A stretch of 64,000 nt of DNA from Rotaria macrura (lineage: Eukaryota; Rotifera; Eurotatoria; Philodinida; Philodinidae). The notes under the pieces are model-generated. The model did no database searches. It was not told the DNA's origin and worked only from the letters and a program-made list of their open reading frames with translations. The stretch covers positions 124,001 through 188,000 of the forward strand of contig OENT01000007.1 in NCBI GenBank assembly GCA_900239685.1. Direction: 5' to 3'. The position numbers were made by a program, and so were the translations under genes. Below, piece by piece: positions 1 to 11,871 of this stretch (its first letter is position 1; each line of letters begins with the position of its first letter).

Positions 1-34
1 TAGTTTATTTTATTTTCTTTGAAATACTTTTAAG

Positions 35-2438
35 TAATGAGTTGTGGTTATACACTCATTGAATCAGGTGGTGTTCGAAGTCAAAATGCTGGCCATAGCC
101 TTTTTAAAACACTTCTTATTTTTAGTAAGTAAACCAACCAATAACATACATCTCGTTTGATTGATTAAGAAAACTTTTAGTCTCTTCAATACTCGCTTAT
201 TGGATCACTGGCTATGCATTTGCTTTTGGCAGTAATGCCAATGTCATATTAGGTACACGTTATTGGGCTAGTGAAGTTTTTGGTGCCAATGGTCTTTATC
301 CAGGCGTCGAAAACTTTACAAATTCAAACAATGCATATAATTTAAATAATCAAGATCCATATATTCATTTCTTTTATCATTATATGTTAACATTTCTTGT
401 TACAAACATTGCAGCAAGTGCATTTGCTGAACGATGTCGAGTACCTGTGTATGTACTTTTTTCGATTCTTATGTCTGGTATGTGTTTTTCATTTGTAGAA
501 TCGAATAGAATACATATTTTCTTATTATTCATATTCTACTAGGATTTGTTTATCCATTTCTTGCACATTGGATGTGGGGTGCTAGTGGTTGGTTGGGTGC
601 TGTTGTTGGTGCACGCGTAAGACATAGTTTATGTTTAATTACACTCATATTTTGTGTCTTCTCGATTGTCTTACGAATAGGATTATGGTGGTAGTGCTAT
701 AATATATCTAACAGCAGGTGTTGCAGCCTTGATTGGTACAATATTTCTTGGTCCACGTTTTGGTCGATTTGAACCGCGTACATTACCTTTGTTTGGGCAT
801 AGTATTCCAGTAGATATAAAAAAAAGAAGAACTTTGATAAATAGAAACAAGAGCCGATCATATTTTTATATTTAGATTACATCAGTTGGCGCGATTCTTG
901 TTGCATTCGGATTCTTTGTAGTTAACTCAGGTGCTGATCATCGTATAACAGGAGTCGCCTATGGTGATCGTGTTGGACATGGTCTTATAAATACGCTTCT
1001 ATCAGGTGCAACATCGGGCGCAACTTATTACTTATTACAACGTGTCATTGAATGTAAGACATAGTGAATTACAAAGAAAAACGACATGCTTGTTTTGTTT
1101 ACTTTTCAATAATTAGCAATTAAGCAACCTGCTCGTCATCTTAAACGACGTGTATTTCTATCAACTGTTAATTCAATAATCGCTGGTATGGTTGCTGTTG
1201 CTGCTGGTGCTGTTGCCTATAATCCATGGTCATCAGTTATCATTGGTGCTATTGCTGCATTAAGTTTCTTATTATGGAGTAAATTATTAATTAAACTTCA
1301 TATTGATGATCCTGTCGAAACAGCTGCCGGTATAAGAAGAATGACGAAGAAAACGACGAATTTTTCTTGAATATTGTCTTTTTAGTTCATATTGGTGGTG
1401 GTCTTTGGGGTATTTTTGCTTTACCAATCTTTCGTCGAACAATTGGACCATCGGCGGATGGTGCCATCACTGAAAATGTATTCGTTTCAATTATTTATCG
1501 CATTAGTGTTGGAGAAAGTTGGAGGGTAAAATTTTTTCTTTTTTTAGTAATATGACATAAAATTCATAGAAATTAATTACCTAGGGTTTACTCAATTCGT
1601 TATGTACGGCAGCTGTTGTTATGGCATGGACAGCTATTTTTATTGGACTTCTATTTCTTTTACTGAAATTAGTTCGCGTATTGAAAGTCTCACAAGAAGA
1701 AGAATTACGAGGTATAGAACTATACAATGAGACTTGATTTGGTATTATTTTATGAGACATTGTTCTTTCAATAGGTATCGACCTATTTCAACACGGTGAA
1801 CCAGCCTATGCACTTCGTATTTACTGTGCTGCTTGTGGTGAACAATTACAAGGTAAAACCATTGAACAAGAAACCGTTGGCGCCCGAACGAATTTCCCGA
1901 ATATTGTCACTGATGCAGAAGGAGGTATGTGAATGGAAGTTTTTAATTTACTATAGGGTTTTTGATGACCACTAAAGAATATTTCTACAAGCACATTTCT
2001 TTTCCCTATTAGTGAAAGCTATATAATTAGTTCATCTTAGTCAAGATTGATATATATATATGTATGTATATGTATATATATTTCAGCCTACGTGCTCGAT
2101 GATATGCGTCGGTAAGATGACAAAAAAACCCAGATACAATCATTTGCACTAGAGCTAAAAAACAAAAAAAAACAGAAAACCTTCTACTCTTGCATTTGCT
2201 CTTTGTAGTTACACGTATTGTGCTTTTGCCTCTTTAATATTTTGAAAAAAAAAGCAACAACAACAACAATAATATCTCAGAGAAATTATTCTTTCTTTTA
2301 ATTTTGCAATTTTTCATCATTTACTATTTTTCTCTTCTTTATGTGTTTTTAGCAATCGTCCCTATCGAATATTTCAATGAACGAAATGGTTCAAATGGAA
2401 TGAAATCAAAATCATTCAACGAAGAAAATCGTGTTTGA
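35..2438 (+). CDS. Ammonium transporter, Amt/Mep family (5' end missing)
   Basis: Channel-like ammonium transporter of the plasma membrane. Ten exons can be spliced: 35-124, 181-477, 543-616, 681-809, 876-1053, 1117-1329, 1386-1525, 1585-1711, 1775-1924 and 2353-2438. All junctions are GT/AG and keep frame, giving about 494 residues. The first exon enters in mid-gene with the Amt signature MSCGYTLIESGGVRSQN (family form FMQ.GFA.LEAG.VRSKN), so the N-terminal helix lies upstream of the window. Further family blocks are AYWITGYAFAFGS, AHWMWGASGWLGA, GTIFLGPRFGRF, the second conserved-histidine block VHIGGGLWGIFA, and the C-terminal GIDLFQHGEPAY motif (family G-D...HGE.AY). Many hydrophobic segments are present, as expected for 11 membrane helices. 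Odd point: in the block that normally reads GSG-V-V-H the sequence reads GSAIIY, so the first pore histidine is tyrosine. Family assignment is firm; orthology within Amt is not tested. Confidence 0.93.
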
Positions 2439-2846
2439 TTCTTCTTTTTTTGTGTTTTTCTTTTTTCATTCGCTCTTTTCTTCTGTCATTTTTTTTTGGT
2501 CTTCTTGAAACACATCTTACGCACACAGAATATTTTATAATAGTATCATTAAAGAATGATCATCAAGCTATATCTATTAACAGTATAAAGCGCTAGCAGA
2601 AAAACACTGTCTCTTCTCTTTTTCTTTAAGTATCAGTGCGCAATGGCAAAAGTTAGATTAGTATATATATATATATATATATATTTATGTGCGCGTGTGT
2701 ATTGAAAAAGCTTTAAAAAAAACTCTTCTTTTTTTCTACAGTATTTCCTTTTCTTTTATCTACCCTCTTTGCTGTTGTGCTTATCTGTTTGCGATTCTCT
2801 GACTATGACAATCGAAAAGTCAGAACCGATAGATAGATGATTACTG

Positions 2847-2882
<36 letters not shown>

Positions 2883-5800
2883 AATATTTCTTTTATTTAA
2901 TCGTATACTTCCTTGGTTTTTGAGAACATTTGTCATCCGAAATACTTATTATTCGAGTTATGACACATTTCCCCTAATATTCCTAACCTTCATCTTTTTG
3001 TTTGCATTCAATCAGCTGTATTTTTACGATTTAATTTTACTATTTCGTAGGAATACAGTATGTCAATATCAATTGGAGTTTTTTTTTCCTTTCTCTCCCG
3101 TTCGTTTTCTTTAATATTCACACAGCAACAGCCTTACTTATTTTATCTTTATCTTTTTTTTCTTGTGTTTTTGCTCTTGCTCAAGTTCAGTGTGTATGTG
3201 TGTTTGATGTTCAAGCGTGTTTATTGCATTCGAATTCGTGTTTTCCTATTTTCTTTCTTTTTGTTAATGTTGCTTCGTGTTTGCGGTTAGTTTATAAGCA
3301 AATAAATGTATCGAAATTCGTGTTGTGGAAGATGAGCATGCTCTGTATTATAATCAAATTCAATATTGAATGAAAGGCTATGCCAACAATGTTATTAGTT
3401 TTATTGATCGCACAAAAACTACGAAGGCAGAATTAAAGATGAGATAATCTTCGGAGTGAAAATTACTTTTCCATTAAATCACAATATTTAACTTTTATCA
3501 CTTTCATCAAAACACATATTATCAACATAACTTTTGTTCCAAGATCGAATACTACGGATATAGTCATGATGGCAAGAAAGTTGTTTTTTGTTTTCATTAT
3601 GTAACACTTCTGATGAAGAAGAACATTGTTGATATTATCTTATCATAGTAACTCTTTTGAGATTTATACATCATTTGAGACCGAATCTCAGCTAAATAAT
3701 GAGAAATCCCATGGCTTTAGCTTTGTAACATTTATCCATGATTTGTATGATTCATGAGATATGAATATTAATTTTTTGAAAGTTAAGTAATGATCAAAGA
3801 GAAAAACATCATGTGAACTAATATCTACGGCTGACTTACTATTACATCCAAAGACAAAGAGCAATGGAGGAGGCCTTCTCACTTCAAACATTATCGTCTC
3901 TATATCTCAAATGTTGTCGTATTTCTGTAAGATTTACAGAGATAAATGGCACTAAAGATTCCGCAGAAAGATAACAATTTACAAATGTCATGTGTAGTAC
4001 TGTTATTAGCTATATACAATATTATTTCCCTTGTTGTATATAACTTCCGTTCATATCATAAATCAAATGCATTTGAAGAATTCAACAGCAAATTAACGAA
4101 CAGTCATGTCTATGATTAATTGGTACGCATTTCTGTTGATGAAGGATAAGTGTGGGATTCTGTAAAAAGATTTTGAACAAACCATCGATCAAATCTTATT
4201 TAATGCGATGACTCGCTCTTTTCGATCGTTCAAGCTTTTTAAAAGTTCATTTAATATTACGTAGTTATGATCATAGGTTCAGTACAGTCACATAGTTTTG
4301 TTTTTTAATATTTAAATTGATCAGATCGTATCTATCAAGTTCTTTCGATAAAAATCGTTCGAATGACAATTTATATCAATATTAATGAACGATGTTTCGA
4401 AAACTAGTTCTGAATAAGCAGAAAATTAGATTATTTTATTCTGTTTCTTTTTTAGTCACTCTGTTTTTAGTTGCATAGATTGATTGTAGCCCAAATTTAA
4501 ATTGTTCTTCATAGAAAATATAAGCAAAAAAAAGCTATTACGAAAATCCACAATAAATCGCTCCCATCAGCAACTTTATTCACAATTTCCTGGATCCACT
4601 TTTACCCAGGGATGTGCACTTTCAGTCTACTGATCATTAACTCGTTGTAATAGTTAGTGCACATTGGCTAGATGGGTGCCGATGTTCATTGAAGCAGTAA
4701 AATACATTACTTAACAAGAAAAGAACATATTTTGATTGAACTAATGTATTAATATTACAGTGAACATTGCTGTGAGTGATTCAATGAAAATTGATGCCTG
4801 TGTAATCAGAGTTCCAAATCAGTGCATACTGATGATTCAATGACCAATGTTTCCAGTAATAGTTTACAAATGTATATTAATCTATTCATTTTAGATGCAG
4901 ATATTTATTGTAGAAAACTGAAAAAGAATGAAAAATTGCTTGAAGTTGTATTCGATCTCAAGTGGTAAAAAAAGCAATTGATATTCTAATTAGAAGAAGA
5001 GAAACCAAATTTTTACCTTTTCACACATATATATGTATTTGTGCTTTATGATCGTACGAATAATGACACCAAAAAAGAGTATACTGTTGACTTTTACACG
5101 AATAACATTTATAGCTCTCACTCTTATTTAATCTAAATGATGAATATGTATGGATTGAAACCTTTCAAACAGGAAAGAGAAACAAGAGAATCATTTCTTT
5201 TTTTTTCCTTCTCACGAAACATTCTAGCAAAAATTACATCAAGACAGAATTTATAGGTTTCCTCGTAATAATTTATTATAGAATGCAACAGTGGAAGGTA
5301 TCTCGAATCATGTTTGCAATAATTAATTCACTGAAACATAAGTCAACGATATATGTAGGCAATAAAACCTTGAACTCTAGAACTATATTATATATCATCG
5401 ATGAAACAATGAACTATCTATCATGAATTGACTAATGAGTTTTTCTATGTTGAGAAATATTATAATGCTAATATCGGAAAATGTCGTTACGAACTTAATA
5501 TGAATAATTGCAATAACGGATCGTTGAGTCGTCCATTAATTTTGATCAATAGGCTAAAGTTGCACATGATGATAGAAAAAAGAAAAGGACAGTAGGAAAT
5601 ACTTTATTTACAAATAATCTTCATTATTTTGTGATAATTCATGTGCCTTTTTTTGTTTTATTACATCTCTTAACTGATAAATAAAGGTTATTCATATTCA
5701 TCAATGAACATGTCAACATGTATTACAACTAACAGACATGAATATTTCATAAGAGAAGTTTCAGTTTCTACTATTCCAAAATCAGATCTTTTCTATGAAT

Positions 5801-8800
5801 TAATTATTCATAATTTTACATCATCTCTCTAATTATTTGTGTTCGAATTTTTATCAGTAATAATCGTTTTCTAAAAGCAGATAGACTTAGTACTCATGTA
5901 TTCATATTGAGCTGAAAAACTGATACTTCATTGCAACATGCTTGCAAGCGAGGGAAACATGATATAAGAAATAAGGCGATTCAAAAGGTAATTGACACAG
6001 TACTGTGAGGGTCTTTTCTTCCAACATCTTCACACAGCATGTCACATATTTCATGAGCATTTCATAATGTTCCTCTAGTACTGAAATAATCAACATCATC
6101 TATCATGACAGTAGGAATCTGTTGTAGACAATCCGATTTTAATGATGACGAGCGCAGGAAAATAACACTAAAATACTTGAGGTAATTGATACAATCAATG
6201 ATAAATTTACACCCAAGTGAGAACTATTTGAGTACCAGAAGAAATTAATTGGAAAAAAGTGACATTTATTTATACTTGAGCATGAGAAAAACAATATGAA
6301 CAATCTGATGAAAAATAAATTCAAGTAATAAGACTTTATTAACTTCGCTCAATAGTTTTATGACATCATTAATTGAATTTCTTAAGTAAAGTGTCAATAC
6401 ACTGTAACCTATCGATGAGGTAAATTAAAGGCTTCTTCTAATTGTAATCACGAATCAGCCAATCTAAAGACTAAGAATTTGAAGATTTAAATGTATGCCA
6501 ATTCAATCGGTAGATCAATTCTTCGTTGAAATAAGAAAACAATATTTGTATTTTGACTATAGAGAGTTAAAAGGAGTTCGAGAATAAATTTTAGCTTATC
6601 AGAATGATGACATCATCTCTGATGGAATCATTCTATGTATATGTTTATAAATGTATACATTTATCAGATGTTCATTCGAAAGTATTGCAAGCATTATTTC
6701 GGTGGGAATATACGACGACTGTATTATAGTCATTTATCTTTACTTCTAATACATTTATTTCTTGTCTGATTGATGTAATTTCAACCTTATAATAAATTGT
6801 AAGAAGGACGGCGTATATTTTATTTAGAGAAATGACAATATCGAAGTTTTATCTGCTAGTGAAATATAATACAAACATTGTTCTTTTGTGTTTTCATTGA
6901 TTATCCAAATCCTTAGTTAAACATATCGTAAGAAATATGATCATGATCATCCTCCTCTTCATCGAACACAATACATTCAATTCGATCGATGTTCAATGTC
7001 TATCGTTCTTAGTATAAAATAAAATAGAAATAATGTTGAATGAACAACTCGTATGCATTACTGCTGTCATTCCCACATTATTTCCTCGTTTTGCTCTATT
7101 CTGACTTGCTTGTTTGCTTCATTAAGCATCAAATTAGAACATGAGAAAAAAAACGAAGCAAAAGCAAAGAAAATTAAGTAATCTAACGACGACACATTGT
7201 GATCCATTTGTATGTCTTCTGTGCACTGACCGATGCGCACCGACGCATTACTAACAACAAAAGGTGAAATATGTCTGTGTAAGCCAATAGAGGAAACGGA
7301 TGCGCAACACGTCACATAGTTTCTGCCAATTGACGCTCTACTTGTACTATCATTATTAAAGCTGAAAAAAAATCACTTTCATTTCCTTGTGATGTACAAA
7401 TGGTATACTTCGTTGAACTTGAAAATAGATGAAAAGAAAATGTGCGGTGTCAATATGTTTTGGTCTTATTAACGGTGGTTATTTGTCGACCTTGTACATG
7501 TTGTGTATTATAATGACGCTAGTGTTTGCAATGCTGTCGGTTAAACGAGCCGGAAATGGGTCACTTAGATGAGTAGTGGTGTTGGTGCAATACGATGCCG
7601 GTTTCTCTTTTTTTCGCTTTCTCTCGTTTTTTTTTGTCTATCGTTATTCCTCAATGCACACTCAAAGCTTACAGCTCATAGAGGCGGAGAAAGAGGAAAA
7701 AAAAGAAATCTTTATCCACATGAATTCTTTGCATATTCACATTCTTGAGCACGAAGCCAACATAAGTAAGCTATAGTTTGACAAAAAAATTGAGCTAATT
7801 TTTCTTTGATATAGTATATTGATGATATCAATGGTTGAAATCTCAAATTACGCTTTTTTTTCTTTTTTAATCTTTACGAGTAACAATTTGTGTCTATCCA
7901 GATTAGAATCGTCTCTAATTCTTATGCAATACATATTTATACTTATATGTATATATATATATATATGTATGCATGTATATGTGTGTGTGTGTGTGTGTGT
8001 ATGCCTATGCATGGTCAATTACGACGTTGGAATAAATGAAAGAGTCTGAGTTGCACGAAAGACGTGTACGGAAGAATCGGCTAGCATTTCCTTCGTCTGT
8101 ATTTGGAGTATTACTAATGGCGCGTGACTTCATTGGACATCACATCGTACGTTCAATGTCATTTTCTTTTTTTTCTTCTTCTCTATGCCTGTGTCTTTGT
8201 CTCTCTTCCCCTTCGCTTTCTGACTTCACTCTTGTTGTTACATTATATTGTGTTCATCGAATGAAGTGCTTCATTCACTCTTTCGCTCTCTTTCTACGAT
8301 ATGTTCTAAATGTATATATATATATATATATATATTTGTGTGTGTAGAGTGTTGTTCAACCGTTATTCATACTGAAGAGAACATCAACCAAGGAAAAAAA
8401 GAAAAAGAAGAACAAGAATCGATGTTAAAATTCGAAAGCTTATGCTCGCGTACCATCGTTCATGTACTCTAGTTCTCTTATCGCATCTACTTCACTAGTC
8501 ATAGTCAAAGCTAAGTGAGTGTTCGTAGTATGTTGATTTTGTTTCCATATTTAAGTTAGCTGAATTTTGTCATTTCTGTTCTTCATCTAACCACTCGAAG
8601 ATTCAAGGAAATCCATGACAGTATGTCAGGGTAAATTATTAAGCATTGAAGAGATGAGAGTATGATGACAAAATTTCAAGACTTAGTTGAATTGATTGCA
8701 CGCTCATAGTCATTGTTCTATTGAATGGAGTAAGATCGATACTTGCATTAATAATGTTGTTTTGTTTCGACAAGCTTTAAAAAGTCAGCTATTCATATTA

Positions 8801-10337
8801 CGTCATGATTGAAGTTCTATATTGTCAGGAATCACCACATCCATAGTTACTTCCCTTCTTTTTTTAGTTTATCTAAACAGCACAATGTGTAAAATTCCTG
8901 TCGCTCTCTCTCTCGCTTTCTGTCCTTTCCTTTTGAATGTGATCAATGCAAAATAATCACACTATGACGAATCCTTGTAGTAGTCACAACGACAAAAAAT
9001 GACGTTGGTGCCAACATTTTCCTTTTGTTTTATTCTTTGCACTTTCATTCTGCTATATCATCATGTGTGCTTCAACATGCATATGTATGTATATGTGAGT
9101 ATGTATGTGTGATCGATGACTTGTTAGACTCTACTAGTAGTCATGGTAGTAGATCGTTGTCCGTGTCTAAACAAACATATCTGAACAATAAAAGTTCAAT
9201 TATCTCCTATCAATCAGACAGAACGAGGAAGATAGAAGGGAAAATAATTTATACAGGTGAATGATGTAATCGTACGTATTAGTCTAGGAACACATCCGGG
9301 TGCATGTATATCTGTATATTTTTTTGAGATGCACCAACATGATGCCCTCGAGTAGATAGACAGCGTGCGAAACCTGTCGTCGTCTACTTTTTCTGTACAC
9401 ATCACATATAGATATGAATAGAGTGAGATCGAGAATTGCGTGATAGCCATAATGAATTGAACGTAGGCAGGCGAAAAAACACACGATAAGACATGTATGT
9501 TTGTGCGAATGAATGACTGGAAAAGCTCGTTAGACTCACCATCGAGATAAGACGACGATGAGCATTGAAGTATGTATGTATGCGTACGTTCTCAGAAGAC
9601 AACTTAATGAAATGCATCTTTCAGCAAGTGATAGTAGATGACTCGCTCCTATTTCAGAAGAATATCTTCTTCCCATGCGACTATCTGAATATATATATTT
9701 AGATATATATATAGGAAAGAAGATTACAGGTACGATTCTCTGACTATTGAATGATAGCTTATTCGTTGATCTTTCTTTTTTTTCCTTCTTTTCTCGACTC
9801 ATTGCGGTTAATCGGAGAGGAGAGAGAGAGAGTCCTAATGATAAAAATGACTCTTCATGTACAATAATATTACACTGACTCCTCTCTCTTCTTCTTCATC
9901 ATCACATTGTTGTATACATACATGCATTGTCTTCTCACATCCTATGCTTTCAATGTGTGGATGCTCTCATGTTAATCACTAAACATATATATATATATAT
10001 ATTAAGAGTATTCATTTTTTTCCTTTTTTTGTTCTCTCTTCTTTGTTGTAGACGAAAGCATCTAATGGTTTAATTGTATTAGAACGTCGTCCGACACACT
10101 ACTACTATCACGACTCCTATTACCATTATCACTGTGAAAATTATCATTCGAAATAGCTCAATGCAATGACACATGTCCGATTCTAATCATTATTGAACTA
10201 CAGTAGTATTCGAACGGATTAAATTCAATTTTCAAATAAAATATCCATATTAATATACATATACATATAAGACAAAAAAGAAAGGCGACAATTTTTTTTT
10301 CTATAACTAGAATTCATTTACAATTCGGTTTTATTCA
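2439..10337. other. Gene-poor spacer with microsatellites
   Basis: I find no convincing exon chain on either strand in these 7.9 kb. Open frames are short, low in complexity and lack recognisable motifs. Contents include a (TA)n tract near 2662-2684, an ATTATC/ATT trinucleotide-like run near 2846-2883, (GT)10 at 7981-8000 beside an AT tract, (TA)n near 8312-8335 and (AT)n near 9985-10002. Base composition shifts from very AT-rich (3.4-7.0 kb) to pyrimidine-rich stretches (7.5-10.3 kb). The latter could be promoter or 5' untranslated sequence of the Ig gene that follows, but this is a guess. Confidence 0.6.
7981..8000. repeat. (GT)10 microsatellite
   Basis: Ten perfect GT units follow directly on an imperfect AT/ATGT tract at about 7948-7980, forming a compound purine-pyrimidine alternating repeat. 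Confidence 0.95.
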
Positions 10338-11786
10338 ATGGAATGTAAACAGCAGACAGCAACGGCTGTTGCTGCTGTCCGGCAATCAACACTTGCTTGT
10401 CTTCTTTACTCTATTGTGATGATTTTACTTATCGGTAAGTGTGTCTAAACATATACGCATATCGATCTCGCTATATACGTATATATATATATTCATTTAA
10501 TAAGTTTTCTTTCAAAATAGAATAAAAAAAGCGAAAGACCTTGGGGCAAGATATACACAGCTGGATGCATCCCTATTCTTGACTCATGTTCATTAAAACC
10601 AAATGACACTTCGCTTCTCTTTTTTCCAATTAATAATTCTAAGATGAACGAAGGAACACGTTTAGGCATACTATATATTTTATGATATATATAATATATA
10701 TATATATATATATCGGTTTGACTGATCGATTTTCATCGATCAAAGTACGTTATACACACATAAGCAATATGTCACTTTTCTCGGCTTTCTCACGGGAACA
10801 TATGTCATTGACGATATATAGTTCATATAGATAAAAGAAATTAGCCGTAGTTGAACTTTTGCTTTTATATTACATCATACATTGACATACAGACAAGCAG
10901 ACAGACAGACAGAGACCTTGTATGTTCAAGTGTTCATTTTCATAATTTTTTTTCTCTTTCTTTCAAGTTGATGGCACATTAGCTAGTACTGAAGCAGAGA
11001 TTATTTCGACACAAGATGAAATTATTACTTACATTAACCACACAGCCAAATTATCCTGCATAGTACAAAATAAGAAACGACATCATGTAAATAGAAAACA
11101 AACGTTATACGAACAGATTTGTTTTTTAGAAAAAAGCTTTTGTTTTATCTATTTTTCAAGATTACGTGGTCTCGTGTTACATTTATGAATGAAACACAAA
11201 AAATAACAAATCTTTTATTCGTTGATCTATTAAAATATACTCCATCTAGTCATTATCATTTAACACATACGATTGAACGAGATAATCGTGAATATTGGAA
11301 TCTTGAAATACGTAATGTTCATTTGTCTGATCAAGGCTATTATAGTTGTGTATTAACAGCAATTAAGCCAATATCAAAAATATTTCATGTCAAGGTTCTT
11401 GGTATGTATCACGCTTCATAAGATCACGATAATAGAAAAATGATGATAATAATAGCCGTTGTTCTCAATCTCGAGAGATTTTAATTCACACATTTCTAAG
11501 ACGGAAAGTTCGTTTTTTTCTTTGTATTTATTCTGACTCTAATGATCGTCTGTATTCCGGACTAGAGTCAATTAAGTTCTTATTATATAAGTACTCACCC
11601 TGTTTTCTTTTGCGTTTTTTTGAAGAAAATACACGCAACCCGTTACTTGCTCTACGTTCGACGTCCGATGCATATACAAATAATTTACAACGACGGTCAA
11701 AGGATGATATTTTCTCATCATTATCATTATTATCATCATCGATATCAACAATTCTTTTAACTTACATTTTATTAATCATTATTTAA
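10338..11786 (+). CDS. Small surface protein with one V-type immunoglobulin domain
   Basis: Probable cell-surface or secreted recognition/adhesion protein of 205 residues. Exons are 10338-10434, 10968-11086, 11161-11401 and 11626-11786; all junctions keep frame. Residues about 1-37 form a signal peptide with a hydrophobic core (LACLLYSIVMILLI). One Ig fold follows, with the first cysteine in AKLSCIV, the core tryptophan in ITWSR, and the second cysteine in the classic D-x-G-x-Y-x-C motif (DQGYYSCVL). After a short polar linker the protein ends in a hydrophobic tail (ISTILLTYILLIII) with no cytoplasmic residues, which fits a GPI-anchor signal or a tail anchor. The layout resembles short lachesin/IgLON-like proteins but has only one Ig domain; no orthologue is assigned. 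A possible splice-acceptor-like site (ctataactag) lies about 30 nt before the ATG. Confidence 0.83.
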
Positions 11787-11840
11787 TTTTTTTAACTATT
11801 CTATTGTTGTTTTTTTTCCTTTGATTGAATGAGTTGTTTG

Positions 11841-11844
<4 letters not shown>

Positions 11845-11871
<27 letters not shown>
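11845..11871. repeat. (GT)13 microsatellite
   Basis: Nearly perfect GT run of about 26 bases downstream of the Ig-domain gene stop. Confidence 0.93.

Noticed and set aside
7067..7315. 82-codon minus-strand frame
   Set aside because: No homology recognised, no neighbouring exons, spans low-complexity A-rich sequence.
7948..8340. CRISPR-like or satellite array from repeated TA/GT tracts
   Set aside because: Simple microsatellites without spacers or a longer repeat unit; the genome is eukaryotic.
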